Shown here piece by piece: positions 1-9,256 of a DNA stretch of 64,000 bases (positions are counted from its first letter, which is position 1; every line of letters begins with the position of its first letter). Source of the stretch: Dissulfuribacter thermophilus (lineage in GTDB: Bacteria > Desulfobacterota > Dissulfuribacteria > Dissulfuribacterales > Dissulfuribacteraceae); the NCBI RefSeq assembly GCF_001687335.1, contig NZ_MAGO01000003.1, forward strand, positions 124,001 through 188,000, in the 5' to 3' direction. The notes beneath the pieces were generated by a model, which saw nothing but the letters and a program-made list of their open reading frames with translations, had not been told where the DNA came from and ran no database searches. The position numbers and the translations under genes were made by a program.

Positions 1-2
1 GA

Positions 3-248
3 AAGCGGGTGCGCTTAGTATTTGTCAACCACTCCATGATGGACCATCCTATACACCTACATGGCATGTGGATGTACCTGGAAAACGGCAACAGAGAATG
101 CAATCCCAGAAAACACACAGTCAACATAAAGCCTACTGAAAAGTTGTGCGTGGATGTAGATGCCGATGCCATTGGTAACTGGGCATTTCACTGTCACATC
201 CTATATCACATGCATACAGGGATGTTTAGAGTAGTTAGGGTCTGCTAA
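3..248 (+). CDS. copA: Multicopper oxidase, CopA type (C-terminal fragment)
   Basis: The reading frame is already open at the window edge, so only the last ~80 residues of a larger protein are present. They carry the C-terminal cupredoxin copper ligands of multicopper oxidases: an HPIHLHG motif and, further on, an HCHxxxHxxxGM motif, which together bind the type 1 and trinuclear copper sites. In CopA/PcoA proteins this enzyme oxidises Cu(I) in the periplasm as part of copper tolerance. The CopB-like gene follows 16 bases downstream, the usual copAB order, which supports CopA over a laccase or CueO assignment. A GTG at position 9 is an in-frame codon and not the real start. Confidence 0.85.
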   Translation, partial: KRVRLVFVNHSMMDHPIHLHGMWMYLENGNRECNPRKHTVNIKPTEKLCVDVDADAIGNWAFHCHILYHMHTGMFRVVRVC

Positions 249-264
249 AAAGGAGAAGCCTCCG

Positions 265-1014
265 ATGATAAAGAAGGTATTATTTTTTACCATCTTTCTG
301 GCCTCACTAGCCCACGCCAGTGAGAATAAAAACTGTGAAACCTATCCTGTGAGCCCAATGCCAGCACTTCACTATGGAAAGGTATTAATTGACAGACTTG
401 AGTACACGTTTGACGGGAAAAAGAAGAAAAACCTGGATTATGAGGTCACAGCCTGGTACGGAGGTGATTACCAAAGACTTTGGCTAGAGGCAGAAGGCCA
501 GCACGACACCGGGAGCGGACAGGGTGGAGAATTGGAGCGTATCGATTTACTCTATGGCAAATTAATTTCCCCTTTTTGGGATCTGAGGTTAGGAGCAGGC
601 TTTAGGGGATCATATGGAGCGGACACACAAAATCGTACTTTTGGAGTGATTGGCCTAAAGGGACTTGCCCCATATTTTTTTGAAATAGACTCGAATTTAA
701 AGATATCAAACAAAGGAGAAATTATCTGGGATCTTGAGGCTGAATACGATATTCTCTTTTCGCAAAGGTTAATTTTACAGCCAAGGCTGGACACGTCCTT
801 CGCTTTTAATCCCATCGAAGAACTTGGGATCGGTTCAGGCATAAACAATATAAATATCGGATTAAGGTTAAGATACGAATTTAAAAGAGAATTTGCTCCA
901 TATATCGGAGCAAACTGGAGCACTAAGATCGGTAGTTCGAGGGATCTGGCAAAGAGCGAAGGCGAGCCACCTGATGTCACACAGGTCTATATAGGGGTAA
1001 AATTTTGGTTTTGA
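265..1014 (+). CDS. copB: Copper resistance outer-membrane protein CopB
   Basis: This 249-residue protein starts with a signal peptide (Lys-Lys followed by a short hydrophobic stretch ending near AHA). The body is rich in alternating beta-strand segments with aromatic ends (YEVTAWYGGD, LRLRYEF) and ends in a phenylalanine after KFWF, as outer-membrane barrels do. Motifs such as DRLEYTFDG and the GxGGELERI-like turn fit the CopB/PcoB family. It lacks the Met/His-rich N-terminal segment of enterobacterial PcoB, so it may bind less copper. A good ribosome site (aaggag, 250-255) precedes the ATG. It very probably forms an operon with copA. Confidence 0.8.
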   Translation: MIKKVLFFTIFLASLAHASENKNCETYPVSPMPALHYGKVLIDRLEYTFDGKKKKNLDYEVTAWYGGDYQRLWLEAEGQHDTGSGQGGELERIDLLYGKLISPFWDLRLGAGFRGSYGADTQNRTFGVIGLKGLAPYFFEIDSNLKISNKGEIIWDLEAEYDILFSQRLILQPRLDTSFAFNPIEELGIGSGINNINIGLRLRYEFKREFAPYIGANWSTKIGSSRDLAKSEGEPPDVTQVYIGVKFWF

Positions 1015-1062
1015 CCTCTCCTAACTTTACTTTTTCTTCCTTGAGGCTTATGATGACTTGCT

Positions 1063-2904
1063 ATGGGGGAAATTGGACCATTTCAGGCAGTAGTCCTTGG
1101 AGTGCTCCAGGGGGCAACAGAGTTTTTACCCGTCTCTAGTTCAGGGCATTTGGTACTTACTGAATACTTTATGGATGTCAATGGAGGTGGACTCACTTTT
1201 GACGTCTTTCTCCACCTAGGGACCCTCCTTGCTGTGCTGGTCTACTTTTGGAGAGATTGGTGGAAGATCCTCAAATCCCTCAGAACTCCTTCATTAAAAA
1301 ATCCAGATTTTAAACTATTACTCTTACTTATTATAGGTACCATTCCAGGAGGTATAATCGGGGTATTACTTGAAGGATGGGTAGAACAACAACTCAGAAG
1401 CCCCTGGGTAGTTGTTTCAACTCTCATACTGGTGGCTTTTGTACTCTATTTTGCAGACAAGACAATGAATATCAAAAAGGCCATTAGTGGCCTCAACATA
1501 AAAGATGCTATTATAATAGGGATCTCACAGGGGCTTGCAGTGGTGCCAGGGGTATCTCGTAGCGGAATAACCATGAGCGCAGGTCTCTTTTTAGGATTAA
1601 GCCGCGAGGAGGCGGCAAGGTTTTCTTTTCTACTCTCTTGCCCCATCATACTTGGAGCCGGCCTATTTGAAGGGATAAAGTTCTTGGGTACTCAAGGGGC
1701 ATCACTTTCCCAGGAAATCATACTTGGATTTTTGGCCTCTTTTATCTCAGGACTCCTGGTAATATCATTCCTTTTAAACTTTCTAAAACGCCATACATTT
1801 CTTCCATTCGTCATATACAGGATCTTACTTGCAAGCTTAGTTATCTTCTTCCTTCTAGGACCAGGTGCTAAAGACTCCTTTGGATATTTCGAAGGGGCCA
1901 AATCGCAAAATAGACTCTCAAAGCTCATTACCATACTGGGTAAAGGGGTAGTCAATATCACGAGTAAGCCCCTGAAAGAAGACTACGCTCTTTTGCCGTA
2001 CGGAGACGAAGGGCTCATTTCAGGGATTATAATTGATACAGATGGCCATGTAGTCACAGATGGGGTAGGCATAGTAGATAAAAGGTCCCTTGAGATCACA
2101 CTATGGAATGGCCAAAGGTGGCCAGCAAGGTTTCTTGCTGAAGATCCTGTATCACGCCTTGCTGTGCTAGCAATAGAGGCACCCAAAGAGGTTCTTTCAA
2201 ACTTAAAACCCCTTCCCCTATCTGTAGATTCAAAAGTCAATATCGGAGAAGCTGCATTTATTATTGGAAATCCCCTTGGGCTTGGGACTTCCTTTACTAA
2301 AGCAAATATCTTTTCTCAACCAAGGAGCATTGAGACCAAAGATGGTTATATAGTAGATAGGGTAATCGTCTTTGATAGGACTGTACCTAAGGGGCTCAAT
2401 GGAGCTGCCTTGATTCAAGCATCTGGAATGGGAATAGGGATTGTATCAGGGGCCTTTTTCCATGAAAGACCAGGTATGGAACGAGAAGGACTCGGTTTTG
2501 CAATACCTGTTTCCTATGTGCTCAGGATAGCAAGATCTATCATCACAAAGGGGCACGTAGATCATGTTTGGCTAGGCGCCACTTGCAAGACAGTGACACC
2601 AGAGCTCGCCTCTATTCTTCGCCTTCCTGTTAAAAAGGGAGTCATTGTCTTTAAAGTCCATAAGGGTTCACCTGCATGGAAGGCTGGACTCAGAGGAGGC
2701 CGCGATTTCGTCAGAATTGGCAACCAAGGTTTATGGGTAGGAGGAGATATAATCATCAAAGTAAACGGAAAAGATATACCGGACTTACCTACCCTTGTAG
2801 ACATACTTGAACAAATAGGCCCAGGGAAAAAGGCAATTTTTACTGTCATTAGGGGAAAGAGGGAAAAAAAGATAAGTCTCTACCTGGGTAAGCGAAAATT
2901 TTAA
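1063..2904 (+). CDS. uppP: Undecaprenyl-diphosphatase fused to an inactive HtrA-like protease and PDZ domain
   Basis: Residues 1-265 are a complete UppP/BacA undecaprenyl-diphosphate phosphatase with eight or so membrane segments, the EFLPVSSSGH motif (20-29) and the PGVSRSG motif (162-168). UppP recycles the lipid carrier used for peptidoglycan and surface glycans. UppP normally ends here, but this frame continues without a stop to 613 residues. Residues ~280-495 align with the HtrA/DegP trypsin fold and ~500-613 with its PDZ domain. All three catalytic positions are changed: the His position in the T-x-x-H-V stretch is Val335, the Asp position before LAVL is Arg365, and the Ser of GNSGGP is Asn446. 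The module is thus a pseudoprotease, probably periplasmic. The ATG is 16 bases after a GAGG; no nearer ribosome site is evident. Confidence 0.85.
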   Translation: MGEIGPFQAVVLGVLQGATEFLPVSSSGHLVLTEYFMDVNGGGLTFDVFLHLGTLLAVLVYFWRDWWKILKSLRTPSLKNPDFKLLLLLIIGTIPGGIIGVLLEGWVEQQLRSPWVVVSTLILVAFVLYFADKTMNIKKAISGLNIKDAIIIGISQGLAVVPGVSRSGITMSAGLFLGLSREEAARFSFLLSCPIILGAGLFEGIKFLGTQGASLSQEIILGFLASFISGLLVISFLLNFLKRHTFLPFVIYRILLASLVIFFLLGPGAKDSFGYFEGAKSQNRLSKLITILGKGVVNITSKPLKEDYALLPYGDEGLISGIIIDTDGHVVTDGVGIVDKRSLEITLWNGQRWPARFLAEDPVSRLAVLAIEAPKEVLSNLKPLPLSVDSKVNIGEAAFIIGNPLGLGTSFTKANIFSQPRSIETKDGYIVDRVIVFDRTVPKGLNGAALIQASGMGIGIVSGAFFHERPGMEREGLGFAIPVSYVLRIARSIITKGHVDHVWLGATCKTVTPELASILRLPVKKGVIVFKVHKGSPAWKAGLRGGRDFVRIGNQGLWVGGDIIIKVNGKDIPDLPTLVDILEQIGPGKKAIFTVIRGKREKKISLYLGKRKF

Positions 2905-2955
2905 AAAACCTTTTAAAAACTCTCATGCGGAAACACACTTTCTAAAGGACAAAAA

Positions 2956-3234
2956 GTGCTTCCCCTTATCTCATGTAGAAGTTATTGGAAGAGTCATTAT
3001 AGATATCTCAAGAGACGCCTAGAAGATCTAGGCGGCCATATTTTGAGCCCGTTAATACTGAAACACCCATCCAAGGAACCATGGAAGACTATGGGGGGCT
3101 TCCTGACTATTGCGGGAAAGAATCCAAAACGCATTCCTTTGTTAAAGACTAAATTTACTCAATATGGCCATAGCAGAGAACAGCTCATTGAGGTGAAAGA
3201 AGCCCTAAAAAGGATATTAGGACAAGAAATATGA
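2956..3234 (+). CDS. Hypothetical protein, 92 residues
   Basis: I do not recognise this protein. It is basic, has no membrane segment or signal peptide, and ends with a helical, charged segment (REQLIEVKEALKRIL). The proposed GTG start has no strong ribosome site. Its stop overlaps the ATG of the Smr gene (ATGA), which argues for translational coupling and a real gene. The two cysteine-containing first residues could be artefactual if translation begins further in. Confidence 0.45.
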   Translation: MLPLISCRSYWKSHYRYLKRRLEDLGGHILSPLILKHPSKEPWKTMGGFLTIAGKNPKRIPLLKTKFTQYGHSREQLIEVKEALKRILGQEI

Positions 3235-3677
3235 AAAAAAGGCCTCCAAAGTTGAGTAAAGATGTAGACCTTGAAGCTCTTTTTCTAGAACAAGCTAATG
3301 AAAACGAGCAGCTCGACGACTTTGGTGAAATGCTTGAAGCATACCTTGAAAATATGACTGACGAAGACCTAGCAGACTCCTACCCTAAAACAAAATGGAC
3401 CTTTAAACATCCACCAGATGAAGAGCTCGACCTACATGGTCTGACGAGGGAAGAAGCCCTGAAGAGAGTGGATTTTTTTATTGAAAATTCGAGGCGATGG
3501 GGTCTAAAAATAGTTCGTATCATTACTGGAAAGGGCCTCCATTCAACTTCAGGCCCTGTGCTCAAAGCTGCAGTTGAAGAGAGGATTGTAGAACTCAAAA
3601 AATCTGGGATGGTATCAGGATTTAAATGGGAAAAGAAAAAGAAAAGAAAAAGTGGGGCAATAGTCGTAATACTTTAA
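3231..3677 (+). CDS. Smr domain protein
   Basis: The 148-residue protein has an acidic N-terminal extension (residues ~1-60) and a C-terminal Smr domain starting with the LDLHGLTREEA motif and containing a GKGLHS turn, both diagnostic of the MutS2-C-terminal/Smr family. Stand-alone Smr proteins have nicking endonuclease or RNA-cleaving activity; in E. coli SmrB cleaves mRNA at collided ribosomes. Which role applies here cannot be read from the sequence. The gene overlaps the upstream orphan by four bases and its end overlaps the next gene by 52 bases. The last third of the domain carries a lysine-rich stretch (KKKKRK). Confidence 0.8.
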   Translation: MKKRPPKLSKDVDLEALFLEQANENEQLDDFGEMLEAYLENMTDEDLADSYPKTKWTFKHPPDEELDLHGLTREEALKRVDFFIENSRRWGLKIVRIITGKGLHSTSGPVLKAAVEERIVELKKSGMVSGFKWEKKKKRKSGAIVVIL

Positions 3678-5419
3678 GTCAGAAGTGTTTTTTACCTGTA
3701 ACCAGGCAGGAATGCCTTGAAAGGGGTTGGTACGAGGTTGACGTGGTACTCGTTACTGGAGATGCCTATGTTGATCACCCCTCATTCGGAGTGGCAATGA
3801 TCGGACGTCTCCTTGAAAAAAATGGTCTCAAAGTCGCTGTCCTTTCACAACCAAGACATCAAGACCCTGAGGACTTCAGACGCTTTGGAAGACCTAGGCT
3901 CTTTTTTGGAATAACTTCAGGGAATCTAGACTCTATCTGTTCCAACTATACGGGAAACGCAAGGGTTAGGCAAAAGGACGTCTATAGCCCCTTCGGAAAC
4001 CCTTACTTTGGTAGACAAAGGCAAAGGCAAAACAGAAGACGTCCTGATAGGGCCTGTATACGCTATACCCAGCTTGCAAAAGAGGCATACAAAGATGCCA
4101 TTGTGGTATTGGGAGGGATTGAGGCATCATTAAGGAGATTTACCCATTATGACTATCAACAGGAGGCTCTGAGGTCTTCAATACTCACAGACTCCAAGGC
4201 AGACATCCTTGTCTATGGCATGGGCGAACGGGCAATACTTGAGATCGCCAAAAGGCTCCTCCTAGGAAAAGACCTTTTTGGAATTAAAGGAACCTGCATA
4301 CCATTAAGCGATAAAAAGGCGACTAAACTCGTCAAAGCAAAGACCGCCGTAGTGCTTCCCCCCTTTGAAAAGATTGTAAAGGAACCTGCCCTCTTCTTAG
4401 AGGCAGAGCTAATTGTTGATAGACATTCAAGGAGTTTTTCAACTGTTCCAGTTTTACAGAGGCAGAAGGCGAACTGGGTACTACAAGAACCCCCTCAAGC
4501 CCCCCTGTCTGCCAAGGAACTTGATGAATTGTATTCACTGCCGTTTATGCGTCTGGCTCATCCCAGATACCCTGATGTACCTGCATCCCGCATGATAAGA
4601 AATTCCGTGACGATTATAAGGGGATGTCCTGGTAATTGCTCCTTTTGCGCCATAAATAGGCACCAGGGCACGCAAGTCTACTGGCGCTCAATCGACTCCA
4701 TCATAAAAGAGCTCGAGACCATAAAAGATACGCCCGCTTTTGATGGAGTCATAACAGACCTCGGAGGCCCTACTGCAAATCTCTTTGGTGCAACCTGCGC
4801 CTTGAATCCTAATGAATCCAATGGAATTGGAAAGGGAATTTGCAAAAGGCACGACTGTCTTTACCCAACCCCTTGTAAAAATTTGAGAATTGACGAGGAC
4901 GCATTCCTCGAACTCTTGAAAGAGGTGAAGAAGATTAAGGGAATAAAAAGGATTTTTATCTCGTCAGGCCTTAGGATGGAATTACTTTTAAGGACCCCCA
5001 GGCTTTGTCGTGAAATCTTTGAAAATCACATGCCTGGCAGAATCAAGATAGCTCCTGAACACACCGAAGACGAGGTCCTTGAGTTAATGCATAAACCTAC
5101 AGGCAAACTTTTAGAGGAATTTCTATTATTTACCAGATCGTTGGGGCTGAAAGGGAAAAAGCGACCGCGATTTTCCGCATATTTTATTTCTGCACACCCT
5201 GGATGTGGGGCAGAACACATGAAAAGGGCCTGTGAAAAAATAAAGAGATTTGCCCTGGATAGGATAGAGGTGCAGGACTTTACTGCCACCCCTGGTACTA
5301 TCTCCACTGCAATGTACGTATCAGGCCTCCATAGGGACCGACTTTGCCCGATATTTGTGCCCAAAAAGAGGGGGGAAAGAAAGGAACAGAGAAATATCAT
5401 AATGGGATGCGCCAAATAA
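3626..5419 (+). CDS. ygiQ: YgiQ family radical SAM protein
   Basis: A 597-residue member of the UPF0313/YgiQ family. The N-terminal half carries the family signature around VTGDAYVDHPSFG, and the radical SAM cluster motif is GCPGNCSFC, the CxxxCxxC form. A second cysteine-containing segment around residues 410-430 (RHDCLYPTPCKNL) is also typical. Radical SAM enzymes cleave S-adenosylmethionine to start radical chemistry; the substrate of YgiQ is unknown. The ATG lies inside the Smr gene and no other ATG, GTG or TTG occurs before the conserved region, so the 52-base overlap seems real. The first ~18 residues are lysine-rich and poorly conserved in appearance. Confidence 0.85.
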   Translation: MGKEKEKKKWGNSRNTLSQKCFLPVTRQECLERGWYEVDVVLVTGDAYVDHPSFGVAMIGRLLEKNGLKVAVLSQPRHQDPEDFRRFGRPRLFFGITSGNLDSICSNYTGNARVRQKDVYSPFGNPYFGRQRQRQNRRRPDRACIRYTQLAKEAYKDAIVVLGGIEASLRRFTHYDYQQEALRSSILTDSKADILVYGMGERAILEIAKRLLLGKDLFGIKGTCIPLSDKKATKLVKAKTAVVLPPFEKIVKEPALFLEAELIVDRHSRSFSTVPVLQRQKANWVLQEPPQAPLSAKELDELYSLPFMRLAHPRYPDVPASRMIRNSVTIIRGCPGNCSFCAINRHQGTQVYWRSIDSIIKELETIKDTPAFDGVITDLGGPTANLFGATCALNPNESNGIGKGICKRHDCLYPTPCKNLRIDEDAFLELLKEVKKIKGIKRIFISSGLRMELLLRTPRLCREIFENHMPGRIKIAPEHTEDEVLELMHKPTGKLLEEFLLFTRSLGLKGKKRPRFSAYFISAHPGCGAEHMKRACEKIKRFALDRIEVQDFTATPGTISTAMYVSGLHRDRLCPIFVPKKRGERKEQRNIIMGCAK

Positions 5420-5434
5420 ATTCAGGAGGGAAAA

Positions 5435-5941
5435 ATGGAAGAAGAAGTTCTAATAGTTGATGAACACAATAACGCCATAGGTTCTGCTCCACGGAGCGTC
5501 ATGAGGGCAAAAAACCTCCCGCACAGGGCCACATATTGCCTGGTCTTTAATAGTGATGGAAGGCTTTTCATCCAAAAACGGACTGCAACCAAAGACATTT
5601 ATCCTTCTCATTGGGATATATGCGCAGGGGGAGTTGTGCTCAAGGACGAATCATATGAAGAGGCTGCCCAAAGAGAGCTCGCTGAAGAGCTAGGAGTAAG
5701 TGGAGTTGAACTGGAATTTCTCTTTGATTTTTTCTTTAAAGATGAAAACAATTCTGTATGGGGTAGAGCCTTTAAGTGTATTCACAATGGTCCATTTGTG
5801 CTTCAGGAAGAAGAGGTTGAAAAAGGTATGTTTATTTCAATAGAAGATCTCTTTGAAATGACCAAGCGTGAACCATTCACCCCAGATGGGATATTACTGT
5901 TAGAGCGCCTTCGAAAAGAAGGTCATCTTAAACTCAAATGA
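5435..5941 (+). CDS. Nudix hydrolase, YfcD type
   Basis: The protein has 168 residues with the Nudix box GxxxxxExxxxxAxxRELxEELG at about residues 68-90, where the REL-x-EEL glutamates bind the metal. The N-terminal block (EVLIVDEHNNAIGSAPRS) and the HRATYCLVF strand are typical of the YfcD/isopentenyl-diphosphate isomerase-like branch of Nudix enzymes, which hydrolyse nucleoside diphosphate-X compounds. Substrate unknown. A clear ribosome site (aggaggg) precedes the ATG. It follows ygiQ by 15 bases and is probably cotranscribed. Confidence 0.85.
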   Translation: MEEEVLIVDEHNNAIGSAPRSVMRAKNLPHRATYCLVFNSDGRLFIQKRTATKDIYPSHWDICAGGVVLKDESYEEAAQRELAEELGVSGVELEFLFDFFFKDENNSVWGRAFKCIHNGPFVLQEEEVEKGMFISIEDLFEMTKREPFTPDGILLLERLRKEGHLKLK

Positions 5942-5976
5942 GGCATTGCAATTAGGGATTGAGCAGGCAAAACACT

Positions 5977-6870
5977 TTAGGCAATTTGCGTATCTATCAT
6001 TTCAAGAAGAGAGTCAGCTATTTTACTCAATGCAACTGCGGCCTTAGACCCTGGTGAGTATTCAATTATGGGCATATAGGACCTTATGGCTTCAAAGACC
6101 ATTTCGTCCCACGGAATAACTCCCAATTCTGGTAGGGTTATTCCAAGAAACTTGGATACAACGTGCTTTAATTTTAATCTGTCTAGAGTAGATTCCCCCC
6201 GGACTTGATTTAAAATAAGGGCAGGTCTAAATCCATTCAAGGTGTTTTCCGCCTTTTTCCTGGCATCAGGCCTGATTTTTTCAGCAAAGGCAAAAATTTC
6301 ATCTATTCTTTGAAAATCTTTTTGAGAGAGAGCTCGTGAGACCTCATCCGTGGACAGGAAGCTTGAAAGGACCTTTCTTATGGTAGAAAGCTTTAAAAAT
6401 CTATAAAAATCCAAGATAGAAGTGGGGTCAAGAGTAGAGACACAGAGTTGAATATCTGTCGAAATAAAAAAATCTAGCGTATTGAGGCTGGTTCCAGCCC
6501 CTACATCCAATATGACAACATCTCCTTTGAGCATCTTGATATGTTTCAGGAGTCGCTTTTTGGTGGCATAGGACATATTGGCGGTCTTTAAGGTCTCACC
6601 AGTACCGACTATTAAATTTAGGCCGTAGAAGGTATCAAGCCTAGTTGAAACCTCATGGAGATGCTTTTGGCTACCAGTCAGAAAGTCTGTAAGGGTAGCA
6701 CTAGGTTTGAAGACACCGTAGAGGATATGGGCATCAGCTCCACCTACATCGAGATCTATAAGGTAGACCTCCTTCCCTCTCTGGGAAAGAATTGCCGCTA
6801 TATTCGAGGCCACAAGAGTCTTTCCAGTACCACCTTTTCCAGAGCCTACGGATATTGTTACTGGCATCAT
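5977..6870 (-). CDS. MinD/ParA family P-loop ATPase
   Basis: A 297-residue deviant-Walker ATPase with the GKGGTGKT motif at residues 10-17, the switch segment LIDLDVGGAD and the ILDVGAG Walker B-like strand. Such proteins dimerise on ATP and position structures in the cell; FlhG, MinD and ParA all belong here. No minC/minE, parB or flagellar gene is adjacent, so the cargo is unknown. A similar branch is common in Desulfobacterota. It sits 7 bases downstream of the histidine kinase gene, at the end of a five-gene minus-strand run, and converges on the Nudix gene. Confidence 0.8.
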   Translation of the reverse strand: MMPVTISVGSGKGGTGKTLVASNIAAILSQRGKEVYLIDLDVGGADAHILYGVFKPSATLTDFLTGSQKHLHEVSTRLDTFYGLNLIVGTGETLKTANMSYATKKRLLKHIKMLKGDVVILDVGAGTSLNTLDFFISTDIQLCVSTLDPTSILDFYRFLKLSTIRKVLSSFLSTDEVSRALSQKDFQRIDEIFAFAEKIRPDARKKAENTLNGFRPALILNQVRGESTLDRLKLKHVVSKFLGITLPELGVIPWDEMVFEAIRSYMPIIEYSPGSKAAVALSKIADSLLEMIDTQIA

Positions 6871-6877
6871 ACTGTAA

Positions 6878-9202
6878 TCACTTGGAATATTTTTGCAAAA
6901 CCTTTCTTAATTCGTTCATGGAGTAGGGCTTTTGCAAAAAATCTGCCATATCAAACCCCTTTAGCTCTTCTTCAACATGCTGTCTCGAAAAACCGCTCGA
7001 TAAAATAATCGGAAGATCTCTGTTGATCTTTTTTATCTCGCGTAAAGTCTCTTTCAATGTTAATCCTGGCATAGTAAAATCACAAATTACACAACTGAAA
7101 CCAGTTGGATCCTTTCTCAAGATCTCAATACACTCATGCCCGCTGTAACAGGCCTTTGCCTGGACTCCAAGGGCATTTAATATCTCAATTCCAATCTTCA
7201 CTATCTGCGGTTCATCGTCCACTAAAAGGACAGGTTTTCTAGGAAGTGTGCCACTAACCTCCTGTTCGGAGTATGCTTTTATTTCTGGGCTACCAGTCGA
7301 AGCAGGAAGACATACACATACTTTAGTGCCTTTTCCCTTATGACTTTCAATATTAATCCCCCCCCTGTGCCTTCTTACTATGCCCATGACCGTGGCCATT
7401 CCAAGCCCTCTGCCATAAAATTTTGTGGTAAAAAATGGATCAAAGACCCTTTGCCTGGTTTCCTCGTCCATTCCACAGCCATTGTCCTCAACTTCAATTT
7501 TTATATATTTCCCCTCTGTTAAATTTTCTCCATAATCGCATTTTTTTTGGCAAAACGAATTAAACTCAACCAATTCAGTGCGAACTATGATTTTTTTACT
7601 TCGGACAATCTCCTTTAAAGAATTATTGTACTTCTGCTCAATGGCTTCTGAGGCATTCAGTACAAGATTCATAATTATCTGTTCCACTAGACCTGGATCA
7701 ATGAATATGGGCGGAAGATCAGGTTGTAATTGATATTCCAAATCAATATCTTTTGAGATACTCAACTTTAAAAACTGTTTTATCTCCTCAATGAGTGCAT
7801 TTACATCTAAAATCTTTGTCTCAAATTTGCCCTTTCCAGCATAGGCCAAAAGCTGCTTACAAAGTCCTGCCGCCTTTTTAGACGAAGAAATAATGGCATC
7901 TATGTAATTGTCTTGTATACCATCTTTGGATCTCAGCAATGCAAGTTCTGCATTACCAATTATGCCCATAAGGATATTATTGAAATCATGTGCAATGCCC
8001 CCTGCTATCAGGCCAAGACTCTCTAGGCGTTGTACATCTCTGAGCCTTCTTTCCATTTGAAGCCGTTCTTCTTCCATTATCTTCAAATTTGTTATATCGA
8101 GAACAGTTGCCACCACCTGGCCACGATCAGTTTGTTTTTGTAACCTTGCTCCCCTCAATAATATATTGATAGGCTTGCCATCCTTTCGTCTCCAGATGGT
8201 CTCTATGTCCACCTCTTTCCCATGGTCGAGTAATGGATAGGCCTTGCCAACCCGTTCATATTCTCCGTCATCAAAATAGAGAAACCTAGTGTTACTTCCT
8301 AAAACCTCAAATGCAGAGTAGCCAGTAATGGCTTCAAACTTGGCACTAACCCACTTGAACATCCTGTTCTCATTAACGATTATTACGCCTGCTGGCATAG
8401 AATTTATGAGTTTGTCGAGAAAATCCGTTTTCTGCATCAGGACTTCTTCAGTCTCTAGCTCTTGGGTTTTATCTTGATAAACTGCTACTATTTCTCCAGT
8501 TGGCAGCCTGTAGACATAGTTTTCCCTCCATCCCTGTATACGCTCATCCCTGTAATACTTTACTGGGTAGTGAATAGCTATACCTGTCTTGTGGACTTCT
8601 CTCAATACGTCTAGAAACCCAAATTCTTCTATCCCTGGGAAAACTTCTGTAATACGTCTTCCAATGACCTCCGCCCTCGATATATTCTCTATTCTTTCAG
8701 CTGCTCGGTTAAAGTCTAAAAAAACAAAATCCTCTCCATCATCAATTGCTTCATAGACTGCCACCCCATCGCCCATAAATTCAAAGAGGGTTCTGTATCT
8801 GGCTTCGCTGAGGCTAAGACGTTTTTCCAGATCTTTTTGCCGTGAAATATCTCTGACGATTGCAATAATGACACTGATTCCATCTAATTTGGTGTAGGAA
8901 AGAGACACTTCTGACCAAAAAAGGCCCCCATCTGCCCTCCTGGATAGCCATTCAAAACGTTGAGGTCCTTCTTCTCTTGCCTTTCTAATATGAAGCATGG
9001 CTTCTTTTTGCGAGTAAGGAGACTCTCCGAGGCTAAATCTATTTATTGAACCTTTGATGATCTCCTCCTTGGAACACCCAAAGAGGATTTCTGCGCCCTT
9101 GTTCACAGTCAGTATGTCGCCGGTCTTGGCATCGTGGACAAATATACCCTCAACTGAAGCATCAAAAACAGCCTTACAAATGGAGTCATTCTTCAAGTTC
9201 AT
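6878..9202 (-). CDS. PAS-domain hybrid sensor histidine kinase
   Basis: This 774-residue protein has no membrane segment and should be cytoplasmic. Three PAS-like domains (about 8-120, 135-250, 260-375) are followed by a histidine kinase core with phospho-acceptor His405 in GGIAHDFNN, an N box (NLVLNASEAIE), G1 (DNGCGMD) and G2 (GRGLGMA) ATP-lid motifs, and a C-terminal receiver domain (~655-774) with VDDEP and the phospho-aspartate in ICDFTMPG. The HDFNN H-box marks the HisKA_4-like hybrid kinases that often signal by phosphorelay. No output response regulator is adjacent. The ligand of the PAS domains is not evident. Confidence 0.9.
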   Translation of the reverse strand: MNLKNDSICKAVFDASVEGIFVHDAKTGDILTVNKGAEILFGCSKEEIIKGSINRFSLGESPYSQKEAMLHIRKAREEGPQRFEWLSRRADGGLFWSEVSLSYTKLDGISVIIAIVRDISRQKDLEKRLSLSEARYRTLFEFMGDGVAVYEAIDDGEDFVFLDFNRAAERIENISRAEVIGRRITEVFPGIEEFGFLDVLREVHKTGIAIHYPVKYYRDERIQGWRENYVYRLPTGEIVAVYQDKTQELETEEVLMQKTDFLDKLINSMPAGVIIVNENRMFKWVSAKFEAITGYSAFEVLGSNTRFLYFDDGEYERVGKAYPLLDHGKEVDIETIWRRKDGKPINILLRGARLQKQTDRGQVVATVLDITNLKIMEEERLQMERRLRDVQRLESLGLIAGGIAHDFNNILMGIIGNAELALLRSKDGIQDNYIDAIISSSKKAAGLCKQLLAYAGKGKFETKILDVNALIEEIKQFLKLSISKDIDLEYQLQPDLPPIFIDPGLVEQIIMNLVLNASEAIEQKYNNSLKEIVRSKKIIVRTELVEFNSFCQKKCDYGENLTEGKYIKIEVEDNGCGMDEETRQRVFDPFFTTKFYGRGLGMATVMGIVRRHRGGINIESHKGKGTKVCVCLPASTGSPEIKAYSEQEVSGTLPRKPVLLVDDEPQIVKIGIEILNALGVQAKACYSGHECIEILRKDPTGFSCVICDFTMPGLTLKETLREIKKINRDLPIILSSGFSRQHVEEELKGFDMADFLQKPYSMNELRKVLQKYSK

Positions 9203-9256
9203 GGCAATTGTTGGTTCCCCATTATTTCAGCACCTATTTAAAGACATCGTCCCAGA

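Noticed and set aside
552-980. 142-codon minus-strand frame
   Set aside because: It lies entirely opposite copB, with no ribosome site or recognisable domain; a shadow of a real gene.
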